Below are positions 39,406-49,992 of a stretch of 64,000 nucleotides of DNA, in pieces. The position numbers and the translations under genes are program-made. The notes beneath the pieces are model-generated. The model made no database searches. It was not told where the DNA came from and saw only the letters and a program-made list of their open reading frames with translations. This DNA is from Candidatus Pantoea floridensis. GTDB lineage: Bacteria; Pseudomonadota; Gammaproteobacteria; Enterobacterales; Enterobacteriaceae. The stretch's first letter is position 1. Each line of letters opens with the position of its first letter. The DNA lies in contig NZ_OCMY01000001.1 in NCBI RefSeq assembly GCF_900215435.1, forward strand, positions 558,001 to 622,000, given 5' to 3'.

Positions 39406-40224
39406 ATGAGCTACCGCGTAATCGCCCTTGACCTCGACGGCACCCTGCTGACCCCGAATAAAACCATTCTGCCAGAATCCATTGAAGCGCTGTCCCGCGC
39501 GCAACAGGCGGGCGTCAAAGTGCTGATCGTTACCGGTCGCCACCACTGCGCTATCCACCCTTTTTATCAGGCACTTAAGCTGGATACACCCGCAATCTGC
39601 TGTAATGGCACCTATTTGTATGATTATTCGGCGAAGAGGGTGCTGGCTGCCGATCCGCTGGATAAAAGCAAAGCTGCGCGTGTGATTGAGATGCTGGATG
39701 AAGAGAATATTCACGGCTTGCTGTATGTCGATGACGCGATGCTGTATCACACGCCAACTGGCCACGTAACGCGTACGCTGAACTGGGCGCAGTCACTGCC
39801 GGAAGCGCAGCGCCCGCTGTTCCTGCAGGTGCCAAGCCTGGCGCAGGCCGCCATTGAAGCCAAATCGATCTGGAAATTTGCGCTGTCGCACCCCGATACG
39901 CGCGCACTGCAGCAGTTTGCCGAGCGCACCGAAGCCGAACTCGGTCTGGCGTGCGAATGGTCGTGGCACGATCAGGTGGATATCGCGCAGGCAGGAAACA
40001 GTAAAGGCAAGCGCCTCGCTCAGTGGGTGGAGAGCCAGGGCTTCAGCATGCAAGACGTGCTGGCGTTTGGCGACAACTATAACGATCTCAGCATGCTGGA
40101 ACAGGTGGGATTAGGTGTGGCGATGGGCAATGCCGATGACGCGATCAAAGCGCGCGCCAAAAAGGTGATTGGTACCAATGTGGAACCGGGCATCGCTGAA
40201 GTGATCAACCAGGAAATCCTGTAA
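39406..40224 (+). CDS. ybhA: HAD-family phosphatase YbhA
   Basis: 272 residues, as in E. coli. HAD motif I is ALDLDGTLLTP near residues 8-18 with the nucleophile Asp10; VTGRH is motif II; GDNYNDLSML near 224 is motif IV (Cof type). E. coli YbhA dephosphorylates pyridoxal phosphate and fructose 1,6-bisphosphate in vitro. Convergent with modC. Confidence 0.93.
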   Translation: MSYRVIALDLDGTLLTPNKTILPESIEALSRAQQAGVKVLIVTGRHHCAIHPFYQALKLDTPAICCNGTYLYDYSAKRVLAADPLDKSKAARVIEMLDEENIHGLLYVDDAMLYHTPTGHVTRTLNWAQSLPEAQRPLFLQVPSLAQAAIEAKSIWKFALSHPDTRALQQFAERTEAELGLACEWSWHDQVDIAQAGNSKGKRLAQWVESQGFSMQDVLAFGDNYNDLSMLEQVGLGVAMGNADDAIKARAKKVIGTNVEPGIAEVINQEIL

Positions 40225-40280
40225 CCGAAGGATGTTGCGGCGCAATTTATTGCGCCGATTTTATCAAACCGCGCAATAAA

Positions 40281-41339
40281 TCATGCCGTAATCGACACGC
40301 TTTTAATCTGGGCATACAGCCACTGATCGGGACGAATCCCCAGCTCATCTCGCGCCCACGGCGAAATACGCGCCCACAGCTCGCTGATGCCAATACGCAG
40401 TTTCACTTCCACCTGATCGTCAATCTCCAGCAGCTCGACCACCTTCGCCGGCAGGATATTGCGAATCGACGTATTTTGCGGTGGCTGTAGCGCCAGCGAC
40501 ACATCGGCCGAGGCGATGCGAATACGCAGCGGTGTTTTCAGGGGATGATTCACGCGGCTGACCCAAATGTGCTGATCGCCGAGCGACAGCGCCGTCATCG
40601 GGTAATTCGGATGCTGCTCCAGCACCTGCACACGCAGTACGCTGGTGCGTTCAGCCATCGGCAGCCACGGTCGCATTGCCGAGCTGCTCCACACTTTCTC
40701 CAGTGGCCCAAACGCCTTTACCTGGCCCGCGTCCAGCACCAGCACGTTATCCGCCAGCTGCAAAATTTCATCAAGGCTGTGTGTGACGTAAAGGATGGGA
40801 ATATCCACCTGCTTCGCCAGCTTTTGCAGATAGGGCATCAGCTCACGTTTGCGCGGCAAGTCCAGCGATGCCAGTGGTTCATCCATCAGCAAAATATCTG
40901 GCGCAGTCAGTAATGCGCGGCCAATCGCCACGCGCTGTTTTTCTCCACCCGACAATGAGGCCGGAAAACGACTGAGCAACGGCTCTAAACCGAGCAGCGC
41001 TACCAGCGCGTTGAACTGCGGTTTCATTGATGCCGCCATGCCATATTGCAGGTTGCCGCGCACGCGATAGTGCGGGAACAGGCGCGCATCCTGGAACACA
41101 TAGCCAATACGGCGCTTTTCCGGCGGCAAATTGACCCGCGTTTCCGCATCAAACAACAGACGATCGTTCAGCTGAATCTGACCGCGCTGCGGCTGAGTCA
41201 GGCCGCCAATGGCATTAATTAATGAGGTTTTACCTGCACCGGAGACACCGAAAATCGCCGTGATACCGCTGCCGGGGATGCTGACGCTGACGTCGAGCTG
41301 GTGATCGCCCAGCTGTTGAGAAATTTGCAGATTGAGCAT
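40281..41339 (-). CDS. modC: Molybdate ABC transporter ATP-binding protein ModC
   Basis: 352 residues from the ATG at 41339, as in E. coli. Walker [13 protein letters not shown], signature [17 protein letters not shown], Walker [13 protein letters not shown], and a C-terminal molybdate-binding (MOP/TOBE) domain around 290-350. Powers molybdate import with ModB and ModA. Starts on the modB stop (TAATG). Confidence 0.96.
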   Translation of the reverse strand: MLNLQISQQLGDHQLDVSVSIPGSGITAIFGVSGAGKTSLINAIGGLTQPQRGQIQLNDRLLFDAETRVNLPPEKRRIGYVFQDARLFPHYRVRGNLQYGMAASMKPQFNALVALLGLEPLLSRFPASLSGGEKQRVAIGRALLTAPDILLMDEPLASLDLPRKRELMPYLQKLAKQVDIPILYVTHSLDEILQLADNVLVLDAGQVKAFGPLEKVWSSSAMRPWLPMAERTSVLRVQVLEQHPNYPMTALSLGDQHIWVSRVNHPLKTPLRIRIASADVSLALQPPQNTSIRNILPAKVVELLEIDDQVEVKLRIGISELWARISPWARDELGIRPDQWLYAQIKSVSITA

Positions 41340-42031
41340 TATGCGGCTCCCAGCCGTTTGCGGCCCCAGCGCGCCAGCAGTTCGGATGCCACCAGCGACA
41401 TCAACGCCAACGCAATCGCCACAGCACACAGGCGGGCAGCCGTGCCTTCCGCACCGGGCGTTTCAATCAAAGTAAACATCGCCGACGGAATGGTGCGCGT
41501 TTCGCCGGGAATGTTGGAAACAAAAGTGATGGTCGCGCCAAATTCGCCCAGCGAACGGGCAAAGGCCAGTACTGTCCCGACAATAATGCCCGGCAAAGTG
41601 AGCGGAATGGTGATGGTGAAGAACACACGCCAGCGTCCGGCGCCAAGCGTACGCGCCGCCTGCTCCAGTTTGGTATCGACCGCTTCAAGTGCGAGGCGAA
41701 TAGCCCGCACCATCAGCGGAAAGGCCATCACCGCGGATGCCAACACCGCACCGCGCCAGCTAAAGGCAAAGGTGAAGCCGAACCAGTCATATAACCATTC
41801 GCCGATAAAGCCGCGTCGGCCCAGCGCGATCAGCAATAGGTATCCCACCACCACGGGCGGTAATACCAGCGGCAGGTGAATAAGGCTATCCACCAGGGTT
41901 TTGCCTGGAAACCGGCAGCGCGCCAGAATCCAGGCCATCATGATGCCAAACGGCAGGCTGCACAGCACCGCTACACAGGAAACTTTCAGGCTGAGAAACA
42001 CAGCCTGCCATTCGGGATCGCTCAGTATCAT
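41339..42031 (-). CDS. modB: Molybdate ABC transporter permease ModB
   Basis: 230 residues (E. coli 229), five or six membrane helices. The EAA loop [23 protein letters not shown] interacts with ModC. Overlaps modA by four bases. Confidence 0.96.
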   Translation of the reverse strand: MILSDPEWQAVFLSLKVSCVAVLCSLPFGIMMAWILARCRFPGKTLVDSLIHLPLVLPPVVVGYLLLIALGRRGFIGEWLYDWFGFTFAFSWRGAVLASAVMAFPLMVRAIRLALEAVDTKLEQAARTLGAGRWRVFFTITIPLTLPGIIVGTVLAFARSLGEFGATITFVSNIPGETRTIPSAMFTLIETPGAEGTAARLCAVAIALALMSLVASELLARWGRKRLGAA

Positions 42032-42801
42032 TTCTTCGGCGTAAATCCATACTGTTTAAACACTGCAGCGGCATCCGGCCCCTGCAAATAGTTGTAGAAG
42101 GCTTCTACCGTTGCGTTCTGATGATCTTTGACAATCGCCATCGGATATTCCACAGGTTTGTGGCTATCTTCCGGGAAACGTCCCACTACCTGCACTTTTT
42201 CGCTGGCAACGGCATCCGATCCATAAACGATGCCGTAAGGCGTTTCGTTACGTTCAACCAGTGCTAGCGCAGCGCGCACATTATTCGCTGGCGCCAGCTG
42301 CGGGGATAAAGCGTCCCACGCGCCCAGTTTCTGTAATGCTTCTTTGGCATAAATTCCGGCTGGTACGTGATCCGGATCGCCCACCGCCAGCCGCTCGCCT
42401 TTTAGCAAACTCTTCCAATCGGTTTGGTTATTGATGGTAACCGTTTTCGCTGCGTCACTTTTGGGTGCAATCAGTACTAAATCATTGCCGAGCAGCGTGT
42501 AGCGCGTGCGGGTTACTACGCTGTTTTTACCGACGACATCGTCCATCCACTGCTGATCGGCTGAGATGAACAGATCGGCAGGTGCCCCCTGATCAATCTG
42601 GCGCGCCAGCACCGATGAAGAGGCAAAAGAAGAGACCACTTCAACGCCGGTTTTCTTCTGGTATTGCGTGGCGATCTCCTGCAGCGCATTAGTCAATGAC
42701 GCGGCGGCGAACACGGTGATCTTCTCCGCGGCCACAGCCTGACCGGCCAGGGTCACACTTAAAACTGTTGCAGCTGCCCAGCAGTAATGATTTTTTTGCA
42801 T
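42028..42801 (-). CDS. modA: Molybdate-binding periplasmic protein ModA
   Basis: 257 residues, as in E. coli. A signal peptide ends AVAA-EKITVF (near residue 24). FAAASLTNALQEIA and SFASSSVLARQIDQGAPADLF are the oxyanion-binding loops. Delivers molybdate to ModBC. A ModE site stands 17 bases upstream of the start. Confidence 0.96.
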   Translation of the reverse strand: MQKNHYCWAAATVLSVTLAGQAVAAEKITVFAAASLTNALQEIATQYQKKTGVEVVSSFASSSVLARQIDQGAPADLFISADQQWMDDVVGKNSVVTRTRYTLLGNDLVLIAPKSDAAKTVTINNQTDWKSLLKGERLAVGDPDHVPAGIYAKEALQKLGAWDALSPQLAPANNVRAALALVERNETPYGIVYGSDAVASEKVQVVGRFPEDSHKPVEYPMAIVKDHQNATVEAFYNYLQGPDAAAVFKQYGFTPKK

Positions 42802-42817
42802 TTGTTGCTCCTTGTTA

Positions 42818-42841
42818 CGTTATATATTTGATAATACAACG
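42818..42841. promoter_or_regulatory. ModE-like operator of modABC
   Basis: CGTTATATA-TTTGAT-AATACAACG fits the ModE palindrome (left half perfect). Located just upstream of modA. ModE-molybdate represses modABC in E. coli by binding here. Confidence 0.82.
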
Positions 42842-42892
42842 TGAGCACACATGCGTCATGAGATTGTTATCGGCAGGATTTTTCGGAAGTTA

Positions 42893-42924
42893 AAAAACAA
42901 AACGCCCGCGAGATGCGGGCGTTG
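42893..42924 (-). terminator. Rho-independent terminator of acrZ
   Basis: On the reverse strand AACGCCCGC-ATCT-CGCGGGCGTT is followed by a T-rich run, six bases past the acrZ stop. Confidence 0.85.
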
Positions 42925-42929
42925 AGGAA

Positions 42930-43088
42930 TTAGTGTTGTGAGCTATTGGCAGGGCGGTCTTCGCGGCGGCCAAATTTAGAGATGACGTTAAAAACTTCAC
43001 CCAGGCCATAAATCAGACCGAGCATAATCGCCATCACAATCGGCACCATGATGATAGCCACGGCCAGGCTTTTTAGCAGTTCCAGCAT
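42930..43088 (-). CDS. acrZ: AcrZ, small membrane partner of the AcrAB-TolC pump
   Basis: 52 residues beginning [19 protein letters not shown]. One membrane helix (about residues 8-30) and a short cytoplasmic tail [13 protein letters not shown]. It matches E. coli AcrZ (49 residues) and sits between modA and modE in the same orientation. AcrZ binds AcrB and affects its substrate preference. GAGGTTTCC before the ATG is a moderate ribosome binding site. Confidence 0.93.
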   Translation of the reverse strand: MLELLKSLAVAIIMVPIVMAIMLGLIYGLGEVFNVISKFGRREDRPANSSQH

Positions 43089-43206
43089 GGAAACCTCACG
43101 CAGAAAATAAAAAAGTGATTGTAACGGTTAGAGAAAAAAACGCACTGCCCTTTTCGTGCTTTTACTTTTAAGCAGTAAACTGAGCTGATTAACCAAAGGA
43201 GCTGAC

Positions 43207-43989
43207 ATGCAGGCAGAACTTTCTCTTCATATTCGTCTTCAGCAGAAGCTGTTTGCCGATCCGCGCCGTATTGAGCTGCTGAAACGCGTGCAGCAAACCG
43301 GCACCATTAGCCAGGGCGCGAAGCTGGCGGGCATCAGCTACAAAAGTGCCTGGGACGCGATTAACGAAATGAACCAGATGGCCGATCAAATCTTAGTTGA
43401 GCGCGCTACCGGTGGCAAAGGCGGCGGCGGCGCGCAGCTAACGCAGTATGGCGAGCGTCTGATTCAGCTGTTCCTGCTGATGGAGCAGATTCAGCAGAAG
43501 GCATTCGATGTGTTGCAAAACGACAGCATGCCGCTCGACAGTCTGCTGGCGGCGATTGCGCGTTTCTCGCTGCAAACCAGCGCGCGTAACCAGCTGTTTG
43601 CTACAGTGCTGGCCAGCGATCACCAGCATGTACAACAGCATATTGATGTGCTGCTCGCCGACGGCGTTACGCGTTTACAGGTGGCCATCACCGAACGCAG
43701 CGCCGAGCGGCTGCAACTCGATAGCGGCAAAGAGGTATTGGTGTTGATTAAAGCGCCGTGGATTCACGTCAGCAGCGCGCCAGGCCACAGCGGCAACCAG
43801 CTGGCGGCACACATTAGCGCCATTGAGCCTGGCGAGCTGGTTAGCGAAGTGCTAATGGCGCTGCCGAGCGGAGAGACGCTATGCGCCACCGTCACCAACG
43901 ACGAGGTTAAACAGCAGAATCTACAGGTTGGCGCCAGTGTGACCGCCAGTTTTAATGCCGAACACGCCATCATCGCCACACTGCTCTGA
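43207..43989 (+). CDS. modE: Molybdate-responsive transcriptional regulator ModE
   Basis: 260 residues (E. coli 262). N-terminal winged helix (TGTISQGAKLAGISYKSAWD, the HTH near 35-55), a wing in RATGGKGGGGAQLT, and two tandem MOP domains (about 125-190 and 195-260) with SARNQLFATV and ISAIEPGELVSEVLM. Binds molybdate and the palindromes before modA and moaA. AAAGGAG lies upstream of the start. Confidence 0.95.
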   Translation: MQAELSLHIRLQQKLFADPRRIELLKRVQQTGTISQGAKLAGISYKSAWDAINEMNQMADQILVERATGGKGGGGAQLTQYGERLIQLFLLMEQIQQKAFDVLQNDSMPLDSLLAAIARFSLQTSARNQLFATVLASDHQHVQQHIDVLLADGVTRLQVAITERSAERLQLDSGKEVLVLIKAPWIHVSSAPGHSGNQLAAHISAIEPGELVSEVLMALPSGETLCATVTNDEVKQQNLQVGASVTASFNAEHAIIATLL

Positions 43990-44065
43990 ATTCAGCGCCA
44001 TGATTTGACTTCGCGGATATCGCTGGTTAAAACAGAACGACACGATGCAAAAAACGGAATGAATC

Positions 44066-45538
44066 ATGGCTTCATTGCAAATTTCGCAAGGCATATTTCA
44101 CCTTAGCGACTCCCGAGCACTGTCCCTTCACGATTTAACCCTCAACAGCGGCGAAAGCTGGGCCTTCGTCGGCGCGAATGGCAGCGGTAAATCGTCGCTG
44201 GCGCGCGCCCTCTCCGGCGAGTTATTGCCGGGTAAAGGCAGCGTGCGGCAGGATTTCCAACGCCGTGCACGTCTTTCACTCGAGCAGCTGCAGAAGCTGG
44301 TGAGCGATGAGTGGGAACGCAATAACACCGACCTGCTAAGTGATGGCGAAGACGATACCGGTCGCACGGCTGCGCAGATCATCCAGGACGAAGTTAAAGA
44401 TGACGCGCGCTGTCAGACGCTGGCGCAGCAATTTGGTATCAGCTATTTGCTGGATCGCCGCTTTAAATATCTCTCCACCGGTGAAACGCGCAAAACGCTG
44501 CTGTGTCAGGCGCTGATGGCGCGGCCGGATCTGCTGATCCTCGATGAACCTTTTGATGGGCTGGATGTGGCATCACGCGCCAGCCTGGCACACACTCTCA
44601 ACGATCTGCATCAAAACGGTTACACCGTGGTGCTGGTGCTGAATCGCTTTGACGATATTCCTGCCTTCGTTGAGAACGTAGGCGTACTGGCAGAGTGCAC
44701 ACTGACGCACGTCGGTGAACGTCGTGCAATATTGGCAGAAGCGCTGGTGGCACAGCTGGCGCACAGCGAGACGCTTTCCGGCATGGCGCTGCCGGAAGCG
44801 GATCAGCCCGATCAACTGCCGCAGCTGGCCGAAGATGCGCCGCGCGTGATACTGCGTAACGGCGTGGTGTCGTACAACGATAAAGCGGTAATTGATGGTT
44901 TAACCTGGCAGGTGAATCCCGGTGAACACTGGCAGATTGTTGGGCCGAACGGCGCAGGAAAATCGACCCTGCTCAGTTTGGTCACCGGCGATCATCCACA
45001 GGGATACAGCAACGATTTAACACTATTCGGTATCCGACGCGGTAGCGGCGAAACCATCTGGGATATCAAGCAGCATATCGGCTACGTTAGTAGCAGCTTG
45101 CACCTTGATTATCGCGTCAGCTGCAATGTGCGCACGGTGGTGCTTTCCGGTTTCTTCGATTCCATTGGCCTGTATCAAGCGGTGTCCGATCGGCAAAAAG
45201 CCCTGGCGCGGCAGTGGCTGGCGCTGCTCGGCATGGATAATCAGCTGGCCGACGCGCCATTTCACAGTTTGTCGTGGGGACAACAGCGGCTGGTGCTGAT
45301 TGCGCGTGCGCTGGTCAAACATCCCACGCTGCTGATCCTCGATGAACCACTGCAAGGACTTGATCCGATTAACCGCCAGCTGGTGCGTCGCTTTGTCGAT
45401 GTGCTGATTGGTGAAGGCCGTACGCAGCTGCTGTTTGTGTCCCATCACGCCGAAGATGCTCCGCAGTGCATCACGCATCGTTTAAGTTTTGTCGCGCAAG
45501 AACAGGGTTACGGTTTCCTGCAGGAAGCACTGCGGTAA
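44066..45538 (+). CDS. modF: Molybdate ABC-type ATPase ModF
   Basis: 490 residues, as in E. coli. Two fused ABC domains: Walker A GANGSGKSSLA in the first half and GPNGAGKSTLL in the second; signatures are YLSTGETRKTLLCQALM and LSWGQQRLVLIARAL. It is homologous to photorepair protein PhrA and follows modE, but a molybdenum role is not firmly proven. Only a weak GGA stands before the ATG. Confidence 0.94.
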   Translation: MASLQISQGIFHLSDSRALSLHDLTLNSGESWAFVGANGSGKSSLARALSGELLPGKGSVRQDFQRRARLSLEQLQKLVSDEWERNNTDLLSDGEDDTGRTAAQIIQDEVKDDARCQTLAQQFGISYLLDRRFKYLSTGETRKTLLCQALMARPDLLILDEPFDGLDVASRASLAHTLNDLHQNGYTVVLVLNRFDDIPAFVENVGVLAECTLTHVGERRAILAEALVAQLAHSETLSGMALPEADQPDQLPQLAEDAPRVILRNGVVSYNDKAVIDGLTWQVNPGEHWQIVGPNGAGKSTLLSLVTGDHPQGYSNDLTLFGIRRGSGETIWDIKQHIGYVSSSLHLDYRVSCNVRTVVLSGFFDSIGLYQAVSDRQKALARQWLALLGMDNQLADAPFHSLSWGQQRLVLIARALVKHPTLLILDEPLQGLDPINRQLVRRFVDVLIGEGRTQLLFVSHHAEDAPQCITHRLSFVAQEQGYGFLQEALR

Positions 45539-45543
45539 TTGGC

Positions 45544-45602
45544 GGTCGCCATTAATGGCGACCCTACGAAAGCGCTTAGTAGGGTGCGCATTCATGCGCA
45601 CC
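45544..45602. repeat. Inverted pair of palindromic repeats between modF and gal
   Basis: Left element 45544-45567 (stem GGTCGCCAT/ATGGCGACC) and right element 45579-45602 (GTAGG head, stem GGTGCGCAT/ATGCGCACC), eleven bases apart. It begins six bases after the modF stop. Confidence 0.86.
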
Positions 45603-45622
45603 GGAATTAAAATCCCCCCTTA

Positions 45623-45638
45623 ATGTAACCGCTACCAT
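45623..45638. promoter_or_regulatory. GalR/GalS-type operator 1
   Basis: ATGTAACCGCTACCAT; its complement ATGGTAGCGGTTACAT equals the core of the E. coli internal gal operator. It lies 184 bases before galT. Confidence 0.78.
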
Positions 45639-45700
45639 TTCATTGCCTGGTAAATCAACAATCACACGCAACAACCCCACAAAATGAGAATCGTCACCTT

Positions 45701-45716
45701 GTGTAAACGATACCAT
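45701..45716. promoter_or_regulatory. GalR/GalS-type operator 2
   Basis: GTGTAAACGATACCAT is nearly the E. coli external gal operator (GTGTAAACGATTCCAC). It lies 78 bases from operator 1, compared with about 114 in E. coli. A CRP-like stretch (TGTGCTACTTTGATCA) follows at about 45751. Confidence 0.78.
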
Positions 45717-45806
45717 TTATCCAGACTGGATCACGCTTTCACGCGGGTCTTTGTGCTACTTTGATCAAAACCATTTTTATCTTTTTGCCGTTTACCAGGA
45801 CTTATC

Positions 45807-46850
45807 ATGGAAAAATTTAACCCGGTTGATCATCCGCATCGCCGCTATAACCCATTGATCGACCAATGGGTGCTGGTTTCGCCGCATCGCGCTAAGCGTC
45901 CGTGGCAGGGCGCGCAGGAAACGCCGGCGCTGGAACAGCTGCCCGCTCACGATCCTGATTGTTTCCTGTGTGCTGGAAACACCCGCATTACCGGCGACAA
46001 AAATCCCAACTACAAAAGCACCTATGTCTTTACCAACGACTTTGCTGCGCTGATGACCAATACGCCCGACGCGCCGCAGAGCGAAGATGTGTTGATGCGC
46101 TGCGAAAGCGCGCGCGGCACCAGTCGCGTAATCTGCTTCTCGCCGGACCACAGCAAAACGCTACCTGAGCTGCCGCTGAGCGGCCTGGAAGACATTGTGC
46201 GTACCTGGCAGGAACAGACCGCCGACCTCGGACAGCATTACCCTTGGGTTCAGGTGTTCGAAAACAAAGGTGCGGCGATGGGCTGCTCTAATCCCCATCC
46301 GCACGGCCAGATTTGGGCCAACAGTTTCTTACCTAATGAAGCGCAAAAAGAAGACAACAATCAGCGCCGTTATTTTGATGAGAAAGGTTCGCCGCTGCTG
46401 GTTGATTACGCGGCGCGCGAACTGAAAGATGGCAGCCGCACGGTGGTGGAAACCGAGCACTGGCTGGCGGTTGTGCCCTGGTGGGCCGCCTGGCCGTTTG
46501 AAACGCTGCTGCTGCCAAAAGCCCATGTGAAGCGCATTACCGATTTAACGGAACCGCAGCGCACCGATCTGGCGCTGGCGCTCAAGCAGCTGACCAGCCG
46601 CTACGATAACCTGTTCCAGTGCTCATTCCCCTATTCGATGGGTTGGCACGGTGCGCCGTTTAACGGTGAAGCCAACGATCACTGGCAGCTGCATGCCCAT
46701 TTCTATCCACCGCTGCTGCGTTCAGCCACGGTGCGCAAATTTATGGTTGGCTATGAAATGCTGGCCGAAACCCAACGTGATTTAACGGCGGAACAGGCAG
46801 CTGAACGTCTGCGTTCTGTCAGCGATGTCCATTTCCGCGAGGCGCAATAA
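45807..46850 (+). CDS. galT: Galactose-1-phosphate uridylyltransferase GalT
   Basis: 347 residues (E. coli 348). Zinc ligands C52 and C55 (DCFLCAGN), and the catalytic HPHGQ with nucleophile His166 (NPHPHGQIW). Transfers UMP from UDP-glucose to galactose-1-phosphate in the Leloir pathway. First gene of galTKM; galE, which precedes it in E. coli, is missing. ACCAGGA before the ATG. Adjacent to galK without a gap. Confidence 0.97.
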   Translation: MEKFNPVDHPHRRYNPLIDQWVLVSPHRAKRPWQGAQETPALEQLPAHDPDCFLCAGNTRITGDKNPNYKSTYVFTNDFAALMTNTPDAPQSEDVLMRCESARGTSRVICFSPDHSKTLPELPLSGLEDIVRTWQEQTADLGQHYPWVQVFENKGAAMGCSNPHPHGQIWANSFLPNEAQKEDNNQRRYFDEKGSPLLVDYAARELKDGSRTVVETEHWLAVVPWWAAWPFETLLLPKAHVKRITDLTEPQRTDLALALKQLTSRYDNLFQCSFPYSMGWHGAPFNGEANDHWQLHAHFYPPLLRSATVRKFMVGYEMLAETQRDLTAEQAAERLRSVSDVHFREAQ

Positions 46851-47999
46851 ATGTCATTAAAATCCATTACTCAACAGGTTTTCGCTGACACTTTCGGCTA
46901 TCAACCCACCCACAGCATTCAGGCGCCGGGCCGCGTGAATTTGATCGGCGAACACACTGACTATAACGATGGCTTCGTGCTGCCGTGCGCCATCGATTAT
47001 CAAACCGTGATTGCCTGCGCCAAACGCGATGATCGTGAAGTGCGCGTGATTGCCGTTGATTACGACAATCAGCAAGACAGTTTCTCGCTGGATGCACCCA
47101 TTGAGCCGTTAAAAGAGCCGATGTGGGCCAACTACGTGCGCGGCGTGGTGAAACATCTGCAGAAACGCGATGCCAGCTTTGGCGGCGTGGATATGGTGAT
47201 CAGCGGCAACGTGCCACAGGGCGCAGGCTTAAGTTCATCGGCATCTCTGGAAGTGGCGGTCGGCACCGTGTTCCAGCAGCTGTATGCGTTGAAGCTGGAC
47301 GGCGCCGCCATTGCGGTGAACGGTCAGGAAGCCGAGAACCAGTTTGTAGGCTGTAACTGCGGCATTATGGATCAGCTGATTTCTGCGCTCGGCCAACCCG
47401 ATCACGCCATGCTGCTCGATTGCCGCACGCTGGGTACGCGCGCGGTCTCCATGCCGGAAGACATCGCGGTGGTGATCATCAACTCTAATTTCAAGCGCAC
47501 CCTGGTGGGCAGCGAATACAATACGCGTCGCGAACAGTGTGAAACCGGCGCCCGCTTCTTCAACAAACCCGCACTGCGTGATGTCACGCTGGAGGAGTTT
47601 GCAGCCTCCGAAGGTGAGCTGGATGCGCTGGTAGCGAAGCGCGTGCGCCACGTCATTACGGAAAATGCGCGTACGCTGGAAGCGGCCGATGCCTTAAGCG
47701 CGGGCGATCTGAAGCGTATGGGCGAACTGATGGCTGAATCACATGCCTCGATGCGTGATGATTTTGAAATCACCGTACCGCAAATCGATCAGCTGGTTGA
47801 AATTGTGAAAGCAGAGCTCGGCCCGCGCGGCGGCGTGCGCATGACCGGCGGCGGTTTCGGCGGCTGTATTGTGGCGCTGATGCCAATCGATCTGGTCGAT
47901 GCCGTGAAGGCGGCAGTGGCCGCAAAGTATGAAGCGCAAACCGGCATTAAAGAAACCTTCTACGTGTGCAAAGCCTCCGCAGGAGCAGGCCAATGGTAA
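46851..47999 (+). CDS. galK: Galactokinase GalK
   Basis: 382 residues, as in E. coli. GHMP kinase: [20 protein letters not shown] (galactokinase signature, residues 25-44), [18 protein letters not shown] (ATP loop) and [14 protein letters not shown] at the C-terminus. ATG directly after the galT stop. Confidence 0.97.
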   Translation: MSLKSITQQVFADTFGYQPTHSIQAPGRVNLIGEHTDYNDGFVLPCAIDYQTVIACAKRDDREVRVIAVDYDNQQDSFSLDAPIEPLKEPMWANYVRGVVKHLQKRDASFGGVDMVISGNVPQGAGLSSSASLEVAVGTVFQQLYALKLDGAAIAVNGQEAENQFVGCNCGIMDQLISALGQPDHAMLLDCRTLGTRAVSMPEDIAVVIINSNFKRTLVGSEYNTRREQCETGARFFNKPALRDVTLEEFAASEGELDALVAKRVRHVITENARTLEAADALSAGDLKRMGELMAESHASMRDDFEITVPQIDQLVEIVKAELGPRGGVRMTGGGFGGCIVALMPIDLVDAVKAAVAAKYEAQTGIKETFYVCKASAGAGQW

Positions 48000-49027
48000 C
48001 TGACGTTAATTCACACGCGCCAGATGGGCAACCGTGGCGCATCACCGTGTTGCGCAATCGCAACGGCATGGTCGCCACCTTTATGGATTGGGGCGCCACC
48101 TGGCTATCGGCACGCGTGCCAATGCGCGATCACAGCGTGCGTGAAGCGCTGCTCGGCTGCGCCACACCGTCCGATTATCTGCATCAGGATGCCTATCTCG
48201 GCGCTACCATCGGCCGCTACGCCAACCGCATCGCCTCGGCAGAACTTAAGCCGCTTAATCTGCTGCTGGCCGCTAATCAAGGTGCACATCAGCTGCACGG
48301 CGGACCGGAAGGTTTTGATAAACGTCGCTGGCAAATTCTTAGCCAGAGCGAAAGCGAGGTGCACTATCGCCTCGATTCGCCCGATGGCGATCAGGGGTAT
48401 CCCGGCAATTTGATTGCTGACGTGATCTATCACCTGGATGATGATAATTGCCTGTCGATTCGCTATGAAGCGAAGACGGATAAACCCTGCCCGGTCAATC
48501 TGACCAATCATGCTTACTTTAACCTTGATGCGCATCATGGCGATGCGCGCCAGCATCGCTTACAACTGCACGCCGATCGTTACTTGCCGGTGGATAGCGA
48601 GGGAATCCCCAACGCACCGCTGAAAGAAGTGGCTGGAAACAGTTTTGATTTCCGCCAGCCGAAGCGCGTCGCTGATGAGTTCCTTGCCGATGACGATCAA
48701 AAAGCGGTGAAAGGTTATGACCATGCCTTTTTACTCAACACGGCAGGCGACAGCAGCCAGCCCGCGGCCCATTTGTGGTCTGCGGATGGCAAGCTGGAGT
48801 TGAGCGTTTTTACCGCCGCACCGGCGCTGCAATTTTATACGGGTAACTATTTGGCGGGCACCCGCGCCCGTGAGCAAGACAGCTATACTGCTTTCCAGGG
48901 CATTGCTCTTGAAAGTGAATTTTTACCGGATTCGCCCAACCATGCTGAATGGCCGCAGCCCGATTGCTGGCTGCAACCTGGCGACAGCTGGCAGTCCGTG
49001 ACGCGTTATCGCTTCACGCCGCACTGA
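47993..49027 (+). CDS. galM: Galactose mutarotase GalM
   Basis: 344 residues from the ATG at 47993 (E. coli 346), overlapping the galK stop by seven bases; AGGAGCAGG lies upstream inside galK. Aldose 1-epimerase motifs: [35 protein letters not shown] and the late [17 protein letters not shown] with the catalytic glutamate. Confidence 0.95.
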   Translation: MVTDVNSHAPDGQPWRITVLRNRNGMVATFMDWGATWLSARVPMRDHSVREALLGCATPSDYLHQDAYLGATIGRYANRIASAELKPLNLLLAANQGAHQLHGGPEGFDKRRWQILSQSESEVHYRLDSPDGDQGYPGNLIADVIYHLDDDNCLSIRYEAKTDKPCPVNLTNHAYFNLDAHHGDARQHRLQLHADRYLPVDSEGIPNAPLKEVAGNSFDFRQPKRVADEFLADDDQKAVKGYDHAFLLNTAGDSSQPAAHLWSADGKLELSVFTAAPALQFYTGNYLAGTRAREQDSYTAFQGIALESEFLPDSPNHAEWPQPDCWLQPGDSWQSVTRYRFTPH

Positions 49028-49044
49028 GCCGCCGGATGAAAAAC

Positions 49045-49085
49045 GCGCACTGCGTCACCGACAGGCTTACGCAGTGCGCTGTTTT
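49045..49085 (+). terminator. Terminator of the gal operon
   Basis: GCGCACTGCGT and ACGCAGTGCGC form an 11-base stem with a 13-base loop, followed by TGTTTT. The T run is short. Confidence 0.75.
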
Positions 49086-49178
49086 CGGCTATGGTATGGC
49101 GCTATTAGTGAGCCGCTTCTTAGGCGGCCGCAGCCGGTTTCAATACTAATCGTAAATCGAGCATTAAGGAGTAAAGCT

Positions 49179-49931
49179 ATGGCCGTAACTAAGCTGGTAC
49201 TGGTGCGACACGGCGAAAGCCAGTGGAACCAGGAAAACCGCTTCACCGGATGGTACGACGTGGATCTGTCTGACAAAGGTCGCACGGAAGCCAAAGCAGC
49301 TGGTCAGCTGCTGAAGAAAGAAGGTTTCGTGTTTGATTTTGCTTACACCTCAGTGCTGAAGCGCGCTATCCACACGCTGTGGAACGTGCTGGATGAGCTG
49401 GATCAGGCCTGGCTGCCGGTTGAGAAAACCTGGCGTCTGAACGAGCGTCACTACGGTGCGCTGCAAGGTTTGGATAAAGCAGAAACCGCCGCTAAATACG
49501 GTGACGAGCAAGTTAAACAGTGGCGTCGTGGCTTTGCCATCACGCCACCGGAACTGGACCGCGCTGATGAGCGTTTCCCAGGCCACGATCCGCGTTACGC
49601 TTCACTGACTGACGCGCAGCTGCCAACCACCGAAAGCCTGGCGCTGACCATCGAACGTGTTATTCCTTACTGGAACGAAAGCATTCTGCCGCGCATCAAG
49701 AGCGGTGAGAAAGTGATCGTTGCCGCACACGGTAACTCCCTGCGCGCACTGGTAAAATACCTCGATAACCTGAGCGAAGATGAAATCCTTGAACTGAACA
49801 TCCCAACTGGCGTGCCGTTGGTGTATGAGTTCGACGAAAACTTCAAGCCGCTCAAACGTTACTATCTGGGTGATGCTGACGAGATCGCTGCGAAAGCAGC
49901 AGCCGTTGCCAACCAGGGTAAAGCCAAGTAA
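49179..49931 (+). CDS. gpmA: 2,3-bisphosphoglycerate-dependent phosphoglycerate mutase
   Basis: 250 residues from the ATG at 49179 (E. coli 250), with AAGGAG upstream; the frame is open further upstream without homology. [12 protein letters not shown] gives the phosphorylated His11; [14 protein letters not shown] and [17 protein letters not shown] complete the active site. Interconverts 3- and 2-phosphoglycerate in glycolysis. Confidence 0.97.
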   Translation: MAVTKLVLVRHGESQWNQENRFTGWYDVDLSDKGRTEAKAAGQLLKKEGFVFDFAYTSVLKRAIHTLWNVLDELDQAWLPVEKTWRLNERHYGALQGLDKAETAAKYGDEQVKQWRRGFAITPPELDRADERFPGHDPRYASLTDAQLPTTESLALTIERVIPYWNESILPRIKSGEKVIVAAHGNSLRALVKYLDNLSEDEILELNIPTGVPLVYEFDENFKPLKRYYLGDADEIAAKAAAVANQGKAK

Positions 49932-49948
49932 GCGAACGCTGAAACGCA

Positions 49949-49979
49949 AAAAGGCCAGACTCGCGTCTGGCCTTTTTTA
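49949..49979 (+). terminator. Rho-independent terminator between gpmA and aroG
   Basis: AAAAGGCCAGAC-TCGC-GTCTGGCC then TTTTTT, 17 bases after gpmA. The A run on the left makes it usable by aroG on the reverse strand as well. Confidence 0.9.
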
Positions 49980-49992
49980 TTGCACGCCGCGA

